Positions 1 to 8,469 of a stretch of DNA of 64,000 nucleotides are shown one piece after another. The notes below the pieces were generated by a model. The model did not search any database. It worked only from the letters and a program-made list of their open reading frames with translations, and was not told the DNA's origin. A program made the translations under genes and the position numbers. Source of the stretch: Chloroflexota bacterium (GTDB lineage Bacteria > Chloroflexota > Anaerolineae > Promineifilales > Promineifilaceae); NCBI GenBank assembly GCA_013112725.1, contig JABFFZ010000016.1, forward strand, positions 1 through 64,000, in the 5' to 3' direction. Position 1 is the first letter of the stretch; every line of letters starts with the position of its first letter.

Positions 1-710
1 ACGCTGCTGATGTCCGCGCTGCCGTTGACGGCCAGGGTGCGCTGCGTGGCCGGGTCAAACCAGCGCATCGTCTCGATTTCGTCGCCAAATAGCTCAATGC
101 GCACCGGGTAGGGGGCGGCCACGGGGAAGATGTCCATGATGCCGCCGCGCCGGCTGAACTGCCCGCTCTTTTCCACCACCGGGGCGGCTTCGTAGCCCAC
201 ATCCAGCCAGGTTTGGGTCAGCTTTTCCAGGTCAATGAGCTGCCCCACGCGCAGGGCGCGAGTAGCGGCCACAAAGTGGCGCTTGGGTAAGGTTTTCTGT
301 AAAAAGGCGCGAGCAGAGGCGACAATGAGGGGTGGTTGGGGTAGGGCGGGGATGTGGGGCTGCTGCCCGGCCATCAGCCGCATGAGGACGGCGATGCGTT
401 CGGCGCGGCAGCGGTCGCTCCAGGGGCCGCGATCATTGGGCAGGGGGGTGGGTTCGGGCAGGCGGCGCATCACATCCCCTTCGGGCAGCCACATTTCCAA
501 TGCCTGAATCCAGGCGGCGGCCGACTCCACCCGCCCGGTGAGCAGGAAGATGGGCACGCGCCGTTCCAGGTAGAGCTTTGCCAGGATAGACGGCCGTGCC
601 CCCTTCGGTAGCAGCAGCGCCGGGACGGGTTGCTGTGTGTTCAAGGCGTTCACCAGTTCGGCAAAAGCCGGTAACTGGTCGTAGATTTGCAGGATGCCGG
701 AGACGCTCAT
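1..710 (-). CDS. mfd: Transcription-repair coupling factor Mfd, N-terminal part (cut by window edge)
   Basis: Only the first 236 codons are present; the gene runs off the left edge. Mfd releases RNA polymerase stalled at DNA lesions and recruits UvrA. The visible part reads as the UvrB-homology module: around residues 183-215 there is FSRRGGIMDIFPV followed by VRIELFGDEIE and RWFDPATQRTL, the signature shared by UvrB and Mfd. The ATG at 708-710 is preceded on the coding strand by the repeat CCAATTAC (only two bases between) and no Shine-Dalgarno sequence. It follows pth on the same strand, as in many bacteria. The helicase and RNA polymerase-binding domains lie outside the window, so completeness cannot be judged. 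Confidence 0.93.
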   Translation of the reverse strand, partial: MSVSGILQIYDQLPAFAELVNALNTQQPVPALLLPKGARPSILAKLYLERRVPIFLLTGRVESAAAWIQALEMWLPEGDVMRRLPEPTPLPNDRGPWSDRCRAERIAVLMRLMAGQQPHIPALPQPPLIVASARAFLQKTLPKRHFVAATRALRVGQLIDLEKLTQTWLDVGYEAAPVVEKSGQFSRRGGIMDIFPVAAPYPVRIELFGDEIETMRWFDPATQRTLAVNGSADISS

Positions 711-711
711 T

Positions 712-772
712 GGTAATTGGGTAATTGGGTAATTGGGTAATTGGTTGGTCAATTACTTAATTACCCAATTAC
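712..772. repeat. Intergenic word-repeat hairpin, unit TAATTGGG
   Basis: Four copies of GGTAATTG, a short loop, then the reverse-complement word about three times. It fills the whole pth-mfd junction. On the coding strand it supplies the stop codon of pth (GTA ATT GGG TAA) and reaches to within two bases of the mfd ATG. Confidence 0.9.
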
Positions 773-1339
773 AGTCCCATTAAACTTCGTCATCGCCATT
801 TGAATCCCTTCGGCGATAAAGGTTTCGGCGGCGCGCACGGCCGTGTCCAGCAGTTCGTTCAACACAGGCAAATCATCCATACCGAAGTCTTGCAGCACGT
901 AGGCGTGGGGCGGCATTTTGCCCGGCGGGCGGCCGATGCCCAGCCGCAGCCGGGGGAAATCTTGTCCTAAATGCGCGATGATGGATCTCATGCCGTTGTG
1001 CCCACCTGCGCCGCCGCTTTCACGCAGGCGGATCGCGCCAAAGGGTAAGTCGAGCTCATCATAGATAACCAGCAAGTTGGGCTGCGGAATTTTGTAATAA
1101 CGCAGCAGAGAGCCGACCGCGTCGCCGCTGAGGTTCATGTAGGTTTGCGGTTTAGCCAGGATGACCGGTTTGTGGGCGATACGGCCGTCGCCCACAATGG
1201 CCTGGTTCTGCACCTTGCTGCTCTGGATGCCGTGGGCTGCCGCCAACCGGTCTACGGCCATGAAGCCGATATTGTGCCGGTTGCCCCGGTACTGCCTGCC
1301 TGGATTGCCCAGGCCGATGATGAGAAAGCGGTCTTCCAT
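761..1339 (-). CDS. pth: Peptidyl-tRNA hydrolase
   Basis: A 192-residue protein that hydrolyses the ester bond of peptidyl-tRNAs released from stalled ribosomes. Family hallmarks are visible: LIIGLGNPG at residues 6-14, the catalytic His in RHNIGF (His22), VIYDELDLPFG with the catalytic Asp, and GGHNGMRSI. The start is taken at MEDRFLIIGLGNPG because the extra upstream codons of the open frame are pure TGATGCG-type repeat. That repeat abuts the ATG and no Shine-Dalgarno is seen. The last residues VIG and the TAA stop are encoded by the next repeat. It lies directly upstream of mfd on the same strand. Length is normal for the family. Confidence 0.95.
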   Translation of the reverse strand: MEDRFLIIGLGNPGRQYRGNRHNIGFMAVDRLAAAHGIQSSKVQNQAIVGDGRIAHKPVILAKPQTYMNLSGDAVGSLLRYYKIPQPNLLVIYDELDLPFGAIRLRESGGAGGHNGMRSIIAHLGQDFPRLRLGIGRPPGKMPPHAYVLQDFGMDDLPVLNELLDTAVRAAETFIAEGIQMAMTKFNGTVIG

Positions 1340-1403
1340 GATGCGTGATGTGTGATGTGTAATGCGTACTCCGTTGCGGGTCACGCATCAGGCATCACGG
1401 TCA
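1340..1403. repeat. Intergenic word-repeat hairpin, unit TGATGCG
   Basis: On the coding (minus) strand, TGATGCCTGATGCGTGA starts two bases after the TGA stop of the binding-protein gene. After a spacer, the complementary ACGCATTACACATCAC-type arm runs up to the pth ATG. Confidence 0.85.
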
Positions 1404-3434
1404 TTCCTCAATATCCCACGCAAATACATTCCACAACTCCGACGGCTGCGTGGGGTCGGGTTGAAAGTTACGGACGGTGGGGGCGGTGACGGCCGTTTTG
1501 ATGTATTGGAACAGCGGAATGGACGGTTTGCGTTCGGCAAAGATGCGTAGGGCGGTCTGGTGATTGGCCTCAAACTCCTCGGTGCCGTAGATAGCGTTTT
1601 GGGCGGCCTGGCAGGCGGCATCATACTCCTCGTTACCCCAACCGGTGGCGTTGATATTGTTCCAGCCGCCAAAACCGCGTTCCTCCGGGCCGGTGATGTT
1701 TGTAGAGAGATAAAGGCCACAAGGCGGCGTGATGCCCGTGCGCCAGGCAAAGGTTGCCAGGTCGAAGCGACGGCCAAACAGGGGGCTGAACGGGCCATCA
1801 TCAAACCAAGTTTCGGCCGGATAATTGACCAGGTTGGCCTGGATGCCACAGGCGGCCAAATCTTCTTGCGCCAGTTCGTTCAGACGCAGCCGGAAGGCGC
1901 TCTCGCTGTTGGTGCTCAGGGTGATGCTAAAGGTAGTGGTAGCGACGATGGTGCGCTGTAAGTCACGTTCCACCCATTCGCGCCAGCCGTCGCCATCAGT
2001 GTCTACCAGGCCGAATTCTTCTAAAAGTGCATTCCCGGCGGTGGGGTCATAAGGCCAGAGGGTGATATCCGCCGGATACAGTGGGTGGTCGTCCGGCACG
2101 TAGGCGTTCATCACCTGACTTTGCCCATACAGTAGTTCATCTATCATGCGCGGCCGGTTCAGGCAATGGGCAATGGCCTGGCGCACCGGCAAAAAGTCGA
2201 ACCAGTCGGGACGGCCGCGGAAGATGTCATCCCCATAATTCCAGGAATTGATGCCAAAATCTATGTGCTCAAAAATCAGGTCGTTGGTGAAGTAGGGCGT
2301 CAGTTCACCGTTTTGAGCGGCGTTTATCAAGTCAGGAATTTGGGCAAAATCTACCAGCCCTCTGGTGACGATATCACACGTGCCATTTGCCAGCAGTTCG
2401 GGCCAGGTTGGCGCCTGAAGAATGGTTTGAAAGATCAGGCGGTCTATGGCCGGGAATCCTTCATCCTGACGGTAATAGTATGGGTTGCGGCTGAGGAAGA
2501 TTTGTTCACCGGGTGGCCAGGATGCGAGCATGAACGGGCCGTAGCTGAGAGGTTGGCGCATGCTCACCTCGGCGGTCAGCAGGTCGGCGGCGCTCAGGTC
2601 GCCCAGTTGGTGGCGGGGGAGCGGCTGCCAGACGTTGGTGAAGTAGGTGGGATCGAGAAAACCCGGCAAACCCGTCCAACGAACGGATTGCTCATCAAGG
2701 GCTTCATAGCTGGCGGTACGCTCGATTTTGTTCTTATCGCCGGGCGTGATCGGATCCGACGCCAGTTCAAAGCTGAAAACGGAATCGTCGGCCGTCACCG
2801 GTGTGCCATCTGACCAGACCAGCGGGTGCAGCGCAAAATCCACGACCATTTGCTGCATTTGAACCGGCGGGTCGCCTTCACGGGGTGCCCGGAACAGTAC
2901 AGTCTGGCCATCGGCGTTCACGATCTGGGTGCCGGGTAAGAGGCGGACTGCCTTCCCGGCAGAGTTAACGATGAGATCGCCTTCGGCTACATCTATGGGT
3001 TGGATAATGGCGTCGCCATCGGCCAGGTCAGGTAACTTTACCAGAGCTTGCGGCTGGTAGCCGTAGCCCAGAGTAGTGTAGAGGCTGTCATAGAGGGCAT
3101 GACGCACGGCCGTAGCTGCCAATGACTCATCACCATACAGATACAAACTGGTGGGCACGCCCGACATACAAACGGTCAATTCTTTGACCGGGATGGGCGT
3201 GGCTGTGGGCGGCACGGGGGTGTGGGTAGCAGCGGCTTCAGGCACGGCCGTTGCCTCTGCCGCTTCCGGGGTATTTTCCATTACCGGTGCAGCGGTGCTG
3301 CTGTCTCCCAGGCTAGCCGGTATATGGGTCGCTGCTGACCGGGTCGTCGCCGGGGTAACGGCCGGTGCGCTTTCTTCGCTACGGCAAGCCGCCAGCCACA
3401 AAACCATCGTCAAAATAAAAACTCTATAATACAA
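1401..3434 (-). CDS. ABC transporter substrate-binding lipoprotein, family 5 (oligopeptide/DppA-like)
   Basis: A 677-residue extracytoplasmic lipoprotein of the SBP_bac_5 family, which captures peptides or other solutes for an ABC importer. The N-terminus has a hydrophobic signal ending in the lipobox LAAC (Cys about residue 17), then a Thr/Pro/Ala-rich linker. The binding-protein body contains the family-like stretch VDFALHPLVWSDGTPVTADD. A TTG start at 3432-3434 is preferred: GGAGGT lies seven bases upstream, at 3442-3447 on the coding strand, whereas upstream in-frame ATG codons lack such a site. No permease or ATPase gene is adjacent, so the partner and substrate are unknown. The gene is flanked on both sides by word-repeat junctions. 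Confidence 0.85.
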   Translation of the reverse strand: MYYRVFILTMVLWLAACRSEESAPAVTPATTRSAATHIPASLGDSSTAAPVMENTPEAAEATAVPEAAATHTPVPPTATPIPVKELTVCMSGVPTSLYLYGDESLAATAVRHALYDSLYTTLGYGYQPQALVKLPDLADGDAIIQPIDVAEGDLIVNSAGKAVRLLPGTQIVNADGQTVLFRAPREGDPPVQMQQMVVDFALHPLVWSDGTPVTADDSVFSFELASDPITPGDKNKIERTASYEALDEQSVRWTGLPGFLDPTYFTNVWQPLPRHQLGDLSAADLLTAEVSMRQPLSYGPFMLASWPPGEQIFLSRNPYYYRQDEGFPAIDRLIFQTILQAPTWPELLANGTCDIVTRGLVDFAQIPDLINAAQNGELTPYFTNDLIFEHIDFGINSWNYGDDIFRGRPDWFDFLPVRQAIAHCLNRPRMIDELLYGQSQVMNAYVPDDHPLYPADITLWPYDPTAGNALLEEFGLVDTDGDGWREWVERDLQRTIVATTTFSITLSTNSESAFRLRLNELAQEDLAACGIQANLVNYPAETWFDDGPFSPLFGRRFDLATFAWRTGITPPCGLYLSTNITGPEERGFGGWNNINATGWGNEEYDAACQAAQNAIYGTEEFEANHQTALRIFAERKPSIPLFQYIKTAVTAPTVRNFQPDPTQPSELWNVFAWDIEE

Positions 3435-3465
3435 CGCATCTACCTCCATGAAGAGATGGTGATCA

Positions 3466-3524
3466 GGTAATTGAGTAATTAGCCGATTACGCAATTACCC
3501 GATTACGCAATTACTCAATTACGC
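3466..3524. repeat. Intergenic word-repeat, units TAATTG and TAATCGGG
   Basis: Coding-strand order: CGTAATTGAGTAATTG, CGTAATCGGGTAATTG, then a short complementary arm. The first unit encodes the last Asn and the TGA stop of the upstream gene. Confidence 0.8.
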
Positions 3525-4366
3525 GATTGCCTGTTTATCCAAAACCGACGCCATAGCCGCCGGCCCAAGCTACGCAGCAGCAGGTACAGCGCCATGAGGC
3601 TAAAGAGGACGGCCGTCAGGCGGACACCGCCCCAAAAAGCGCGGCCAAACTGGCCGGTGTCTACGGCTTCTAGCTGTCCTAAGACGCCGCCGCTGCCGGG
3701 CGTAGCTGTCGGCAGCAGGCTCCCGGTCAGACTGACCGGCGTGGCCGGGGGCGTGGGCGTGGGAAACGGGGTGAGCGAGGGTAGCGGCGTGGCCGGGCTG
3801 AACACGGCCGTATCCCCCTCTGTTTGTGGGCTGTCCGGCGCACCAGGGTTGGCGGCCGTCGCCGTGACCGCCAGCGCCGTTTCATCCGGCGTGGGTGTGG
3901 CTGTTGGCCCGGCATTGTTGATTGTTAAATTGGTGACGAAGTATTCGTCGTAGTTGTAATCGGTTTTTACCACGCGCAGGCGCAGCTGGTAACGGCCGTC
4001 AGGGAATACCGGCGCGCCCACATTTTGGCCTACGGTGGTGTCCCAAATTGCCAGGACGCCATTTGTCACCGGCTGGCTGCCCTCGGCAAACACAATCCAA
4101 CCGGCGGCTTGGTTGGCCTCATTGAGGAAGGCCAATTCATACCGCAAGTATTCGGGGTGTACGGCCGTGCCCGTCACCATGACCACCCCAGAAATGGTCT
4201 CGCCACCGGTTGGCGCCGTGATGCCATTGTTTTGGGCTGCGATCGGCGTCACGGCCAGGCAGGTGAAGATGAGCAACAAAAAAGAAAAGACCCATTTCCT
4301 AAATCTTATACCTGTACTCGTTGGTAACTTTAGCCGGTTTCGTTTAATATCAGGCGAGTTAATCAT
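3515..4366 (-). CDS. Secreted, membrane-anchored protein with an Ig-like domain and Thr/Pro stalk
   Basis: About 283 residues. There is a long basic N-region, a hydrophobic signal (VFSFLLLIFTCLAVTPIAA), then one beta-rich domain starting GITAPTGGETISGVVMVTG, typical of bacterial Ig-like modules. A linker rich in T, P and A follows. The C-terminus has a membrane segment (LTAVLFSLMALYLLLRSLG) and a basic tail, so the domain is probably held outside the cell with the tail inside. The function is not known. The start is uncertain: the ATG at 4366 is used, but a GTG at 4391-4393 is also in frame and neither has a good ribosome-binding site. It is divergent from the triple-DsbA gene and upstream of the binding lipoprotein. 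Confidence 0.7.
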   Translation of the reverse strand: MINSPDIKRNRLKLPTSTGIRFRKWVFSFLLLIFTCLAVTPIAAQNNGITAPTGGETISGVVMVTGTAVHPEYLRYELAFLNEANQAAGWIVFAEGSQPVTNGVLAIWDTTVGQNVGAPVFPDGRYQLRLRVVKTDYNYDEYFVTNLTINNAGPTATPTPDETALAVTATAANPGAPDSPQTEGDTAVFSPATPLPSLTPFPTPTPPATPVSLTGSLLPTATPGSGGVLGQLEAVDTGQFGRAFWGGVRLTAVLFSLMALYLLLRSLGRRLWRRFWINRQSRN

Positions 4367-4441
4367 GACCCGTGTATTCTCTAAAACAAACACGTAAGTC
4401 TAACACAAATCAACCCTCCTGACGAATGAAATGGAGTAACT

Positions 4442-6541
4442 ATGTCCTTTAGAATGACGCAATCCCCAACCAATTTCTGGTTGATTCTCATCTTTTTAGC
4501 TTTGTTATTGGCGGCTTGTGGTGGCGCGGCGACCGAGCCGTCCGCCGGTAATGGCGATGCTGGAGTTAACACGGATTTACAAGAATGGCTGAACAGCCAG
4601 GGAACAAGTGGACAGAACGGCCTGCCCGGGGCGGTCGCCGATGTGGTAACGCCGGCGCCAACTCCCACGCGGCCGCAGATGAATACGGCCGTTTCCGCAC
4701 CCGGCGCTGCCGCCATTGCCAGCCAGACCACCGATGCCAACGGCATTACGGTGGGTTTTACGGCGGACGGCCGTGCCTTCAAAGGCGATCCTGATGCTCC
4801 CATTCTCATTGAAGAGTTTTCTGACTACCAGTGCCCCTTCTGCGCCCGTTGGGCCAGCCAGACCTTGCCCAGCCTGTTAGCCAACCAGATTGCCAACGGC
4901 CAGGTGATGCTGGTGTATTATGACTTCCCGCTTAGCAGCATCCATCCCCAGGCAGCGGCGGCGGCCAACGCGGCCCGCTGTGCCGGTGAAGCTGGGGCGG
5001 TGGCTTACTGGCAGTTCCACGACACATTGTTTGCCCGTACAAACGAATGGAGCCACAATAACCCCAACACCACCTTCATCAAATTTGCGGCCGAATTGGG
5101 GTTGGATGAGACTGATTTTACGGCCTGTGTCAATGCCAACCGGTACGGCAGCCAGGTGCAGGCGGACGTACAGTTGGGGCAGCGACGCGGCGTCAGCAGC
5201 ACACCCAGTTTTTTCTTGAACGAACAGGCATTGATTGGTGCGCAGCCAACAGAGGTGTTTAACCAGGCCATTGCCGCCCTGTTGAACGGCGAACGGATTG
5301 CCGCCGCGCCGCCGCAGCCAGAGCCACAGGAGATTGTCATCCCCACCCCGGCGGCGATTGCCCTGGGTGCGGATGACATCGCTTTTGCCCTGGGCGACCC
5401 TAACGCGCCGGTGCAAATTGTGGAGTTTACCGATTATCAATGCCCTTACTGCCAGCAGCATTCGGCGCAGACGCTGCCGCAAATTATTAGCGAAATGGTG
5501 GAAAACGGCCGTGTCTATTATGTCTTCAAAGATTTGCCTCTGGATATTCACCCGGAAGCGCGGGTGGCGGCCAAAGCGGTGCGCTGTGGTGGCGAACAAG
5601 ACGCCTTCCTGGAAATGCATGACGCCGTTTTTAACAGCCAGGGTCAATGGGGTGGTCAGGGTGACAAAGCAGGAGATATTTTTGCTGCTCTGGCTGCCGA
5701 TTTGGGGCTGGATAGTGTGGCTTTTGCCGCCTGTTATGCCAGCAGCGCCCAGGATGACCTGGTGCAGGCCAATGTGGAAGAAGCCATCGCTTTGGGCGTG
5801 CGCAGTACACCCTCTTTCTTCTTTAACGGCTATCTGGCTTCTGGCGCTCTGCCATTTGATAGTTTTGAGCAGATTGTGACCTGGGGTGAAAATGGCGAGC
5901 TGGCGGCGCAGGTGGAAGCGAATGTACGCGCCGTTTATGCGGCGCAGCAGGCGCAGCAACAGCAGCAGCAGCAGGTTCCACCCACCCCTGCCGGCCCGGT
6001 GGATGTGCCTACGGATGATGTAGCTTTTGCCATCGGCAGCCCGGATGCGCCCATTACCATTGTGGAATACACCGATTATCAATGCCCGTTTTGCAGCCGT
6101 CATTTTGCCCAAACACTGTCACAGTTGAAAGCGCAGTATGTGGATACCGGGCTGGTGCGGTATGTGTTTAAGGACTTCCCGCTGACTTCTATTCATCCAC
6201 AGGCGGCGCTGGCGGCGGAGGCGGCGCGCTGCGCCGGTGAGCAAGATGCTTACCTGGAAATGCACGACGCGCTTTTTGCCAACCAGAATGCCTGGAACGG
6301 CCGTCAGGATGCCGCCACGCTTTTCGCTACCTATGCCCAACAATTGGGGCTGGACGCCGCCTCTTTTACGGAATGTTTGGAGAGTGGCCGTTACCAGCGG
6401 GCTGTGGAAGCTGATTTGAACGAAGGGATTGCGTTTGGGGTGCGGGGTACGCCTACCTTTTTCATCAACGGCAACATCTTTGTCGGCGCGCAGCCATTCG
6501 AGGCGTTTGTGCAGATGCTGACGGCCGTGCAAAATCAATGA
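4442..6541 (+). CDS. Lipoprotein with three tandem DsbA/thioredoxin-fold domains
   Basis: A 699-residue exported lipoprotein: hydrophobic signal ending LAAC, a low-complexity linker, then three complete thioredoxin-fold modules of the DsbA_4 type. Active sites are C131-P-F-C134, C334-P-Y-C337 and C548-P-F-C551. Each module ends with its cis-proline loop, reading STPSFF, STPSFF and GTPTFF. All three copies keep both cysteines, so each could act in thiol oxidation or disulfide exchange outside the membrane. Modules 2 and 3 are joined by a glutamine-rich linker. Typical relatives have a single domain and often a DsbB or VKOR partner; no such partner is in this window. GGAG at 4433-4436 supports the ATG. 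Confidence 0.88.
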   Translation: MSFRMTQSPTNFWLILIFLALLLAACGGAATEPSAGNGDAGVNTDLQEWLNSQGTSGQNGLPGAVADVVTPAPTPTRPQMNTAVSAPGAAAIASQTTDANGITVGFTADGRAFKGDPDAPILIEEFSDYQCPFCARWASQTLPSLLANQIANGQVMLVYYDFPLSSIHPQAAAAANAARCAGEAGAVAYWQFHDTLFARTNEWSHNNPNTTFIKFAAELGLDETDFTACVNANRYGSQVQADVQLGQRRGVSSTPSFFLNEQALIGAQPTEVFNQAIAALLNGERIAAAPPQPEPQEIVIPTPAAIALGADDIAFALGDPNAPVQIVEFTDYQCPYCQQHSAQTLPQIISEMVENGRVYYVFKDLPLDIHPEARVAAKAVRCGGEQDAFLEMHDAVFNSQGQWGGQGDKAGDIFAALAADLGLDSVAFAACYASSAQDDLVQANVEEAIALGVRSTPSFFFNGYLASGALPFDSFEQIVTWGENGELAAQVEANVRAVYAAQQAQQQQQQQVPPTPAGPVDVPTDDVAFAIGSPDAPITIVEYTDYQCPFCSRHFAQTLSQLKAQYVDTGLVRYVFKDFPLTSIHPQAALAAEAARCAGEQDAYLEMHDALFANQNAWNGRQDAATLFATYAQQLGLDAASFTECLESGRYQRAVEADLNEGIAFGVRGTPTFFINGNIFVGAQPFEAFVQMLTAVQNQ

Positions 6542-6551
6542 GCAACTGTTT

Positions 6552-6606
6552 GTAATTATGTAATTGGGTAATTGAAGCATTTCAATTACCCAATTGCCCA
6601 ATTACC
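6552..6606. repeat. Intergenic word-repeat hairpin, unit TAATTGGG
   Basis: GTAATTATGTAATTGGG forms the left arm and CAATTACCCAATTGCCC the right arm, with an eight-base loop. The right arm ends one base before the next ATG. Confidence 0.88.
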
Positions 6607-7314
6607 ATGTACCTCCGTTTCGCCAAATCTGTCCCCTATCTACCCGACCCCGTTCGCAGCCGTCCGCATGTGACGGCCGTGGACAAGGAGCGCGGCAGCG
6701 CCAATCCACCCCATGCGGTACCGTATCACTGCAAACCCTGGGTGGATGGGCAGACGGTGGGCTGGACGCTTTTTTATGGGTTCCTGACGCCGATCACTAT
6801 TTCGGCGAAAGTGGATGGTACGCTGGTGGTGGAAAATCTGGAGATGTTAGCGCGAGAAACGCAGCAGCCCAAAATAGTTTCTCACTTTGCCCAAGGGCAT
6901 TTTGGTATTGGTTGTGGCTATACTTTGCAGACGCCGCCCGGTTTTGCCAGCCTCATCATCCCGGCGACACGGCCGCCAGCGGGGCTAGAGGCCTTAACGG
7001 CCGTCATAGAGACTGATTGGTACCCTCGCCAATTGTTTCTGGTGTTTCGCATCCCGCCACCCGGTGTGCAGATTTTCCTGGATCGGGGCATGGAACTGGT
7101 GCGAGTGGTCGTGATTCCGCGCCAGGAACAGGGGGAGGCACGGCCGTTCACTGCCGATGAATTGGCCGAACTGCATGAGCGCGAGCAGCAGTACCTTGAG
7201 GAAGAAAAAACAACCCTTACACGCTGGACTTCGGCTTCTGGCGACCAGTTTACCCACCTGTACAAACAGTGGTCGGCCCGGAATAAGAGTGGGGGTGAGC
7301 AGGTGAAGGAGTGA
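6607..7314 (+). CDS. Conserved protein of unknown function (possibly DUF6065-like)
   Basis: A 235-residue soluble protein with no signal peptide or membrane segment. Conserved-looking features are a CKPWVDGQTVGWTLFYG segment near residue 42, a central FGIGCGYTLQTPPGFASLI stretch, and a charged, probably helical C-terminus (ELAELHEREQQYLEEE). It recalls proteins annotated DUF6065, but this is from memory and weak. It begins directly after a word repeat with no Shine-Dalgarno. The HPr-kinase-like gene follows about 95 bases downstream, and the two may be co-transcribed. No enzymatic motif is recognised. Confidence 0.65.
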   Translation: MYLRFAKSVPYLPDPVRSRPHVTAVDKERGSANPPHAVPYHCKPWVDGQTVGWTLFYGFLTPITISAKVDGTLVVENLEMLARETQQPKIVSHFAQGHFGIGCGYTLQTPPGFASLIIPATRPPAGLEALTAVIETDWYPRQLFLVFRIPPPGVQIFLDRGMELVRVVVIPRQEQGEARPFTADELAELHEREQQYLEEEKTTLTRWTSASGDQFTHLYKQWSARNKSGGEQVKE

Positions 7315-7408
7315 GGGGGTGTTTATATGTTCACGTAAACACCTGAACACGTAAACTCTTAAACATCGGCCACTTGCTCCCATCCCACATCCTCCATACA
7401 CTTCCCCC

Positions 7409-8395
7409 ATGTATCTGCAACTGCACCGGCTAACCATTCACCTGAACAGCGAGGACACGGCCGTGAATCAGGTGTGGCAGTGGCTTTTTTCTGGTTGGCG
7501 GGTGGATCAATCGGCCCAGGTAGACATACGCTTGCAGATGAACCTGGTTGGCGAGTTACCCCCCTTGCCCACATCCCCCCCCGTTTTTACCGATTCTCGC
7601 CCATTGCCGGATGACATTGGCGTGTTGTCGGTGTACGCAGCCGGGCCGGATGTGGTCTGGCTGCATTATCACGATGGGGCGTTGGTGCAGGCGTCGTTAG
7701 CAGCAACGGCATCACCGCCCACGATACGTGGGGTCGTGATACCGTCTGCCTTAACTTACGGCCGTCTGGAAGATATTACCTTTACCAGTTTAGCACCGGC
7801 GCTGCGGCGGCGTAGTTATTATCTGGTTCATGCGTTTGCGGCGACTAAGGACGGCCGTGCCGTCTTGATTGTGGGCGCATCGGGCAGCGGCAAGACCACA
7901 TCGGGGCTGAGTTTGTTGCTGGGTGGGTGGCAGTTGTTGGCGAATGATATTTTGCTTTTGGAGAACCGAGATGATGGCCTCTATGCTTTGCCTACGCCGG
8001 GCGGCGTCAGCATTCGCCCAAATACCTTTGATCTGCTGCCAGCGTTGCGAGATTGGCTGACCGTCCGTTCTTCAGGTGGCAGCGTAGCTGTTTCTGCGCA
8101 GCAGCTCACCAGGGGGCAATGGGCCGAACCAGCGCGGGTGGATATGATTTTGCTGCCACAGATTGAAGCGACACGGCCGTGCAGCCACCTGCAACCGGCC
8201 AATCGGGCCATCACGTTTGTGCGCCTGTTGGAAGAAAGCGCCGACCGCTGGGACACAGCCGCTCTGACGGCCCATGTGAATGTGATGGAGCAGTTATCGC
8301 GGCAAACGGCCGTGTATCATCTGCATCTCGGCCAGGATGTGGCTAAGTTACCGGAATTGATTGCCGGGGTAGGGAAGGTGATGGGTGATAAGTGA
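7409..8395 (+). CDS. HPr-kinase/phosphorylase-like P-loop protein
   Basis: A 328-residue protein whose C-terminal half resembles the HPrK/P kinase fold: a Walker A motif GASGSGKTT at residues 156-164, then GGWQLLANDILLLE and GGVSIRPNTFDL, matching the region after the P-loop in HprK-type kinases. True HprK phosphorylates Ser46 of HPr, but no HPr or PTS gene is nearby and the N-terminal half is unlike HprK. It is better called an HprK-related kinase of unknown substrate; such proteins also occur beside modified-peptide clusters, none of which is seen here. A run of eight C lies early in the gene. The TGA stop is part of the following repeat. Confidence 0.75.
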   Translation: MYLQLHRLTIHLNSEDTAVNQVWQWLFSGWRVDQSAQVDIRLQMNLVGELPPLPTSPPVFTDSRPLPDDIGVLSVYAAGPDVVWLHYHDGALVQASLAATASPPTIRGVVIPSALTYGRLEDITFTSLAPALRRRSYYLVHAFAATKDGRAVLIVGASGSGKTTSGLSLLLGGWQLLANDILLLENRDDGLYALPTPGGVSIRPNTFDLLPALRDWLTVRSSGGSVAVSAQQLTRGQWAEPARVDMILLPQIEATRPCSHLQPANRAITFVRLLEESADRWDTAALTAHVNVMEQLSRQTAVYHLHLGQDVAKLPELIAGVGKVMGDK

Positions 8396-8457
8396 CGAGT
8401 GACGAGTGATGAGAAAGATCACGCATCACGCATCACGCATCACTCGTCACTCGTCAC
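8392..8457. repeat. Intergenic word-repeat hairpin, units TGACGAG and CATCACG
   Basis: GTGACGAGTGACGAGTGATG pairs with the arm made of CATCACTCGTCACTCGTCAC; between them is a run of ATCACGC words. The first TGA is the stop codon of the P-loop gene. A GGAG and the next ATG follow. Confidence 0.88.
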
Positions 8458-8469
8458 GGAGAAATCAAG

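Noticed and set aside
2166..2813. 215-codon plus-strand open frame inside the binding-lipoprotein gene
   Set aside because: Antisense to a well-supported family 5 binding protein; no motif or ribosome-binding site.
5940..5985. CAG-type microsatellite as a slippage locus
   Set aside because: It encodes a short glutamine-rich linker between domains and mixes CAG and CAA codons, so an interdomain linker explains it.
4877..6112. 411-codon open frame on the minus strand inside the triple-DsbA gene
   Set aside because: It is antisense to a gene with three complete motif sets; its translation is basic, low in conserved patterns and has no ribosome-binding site.
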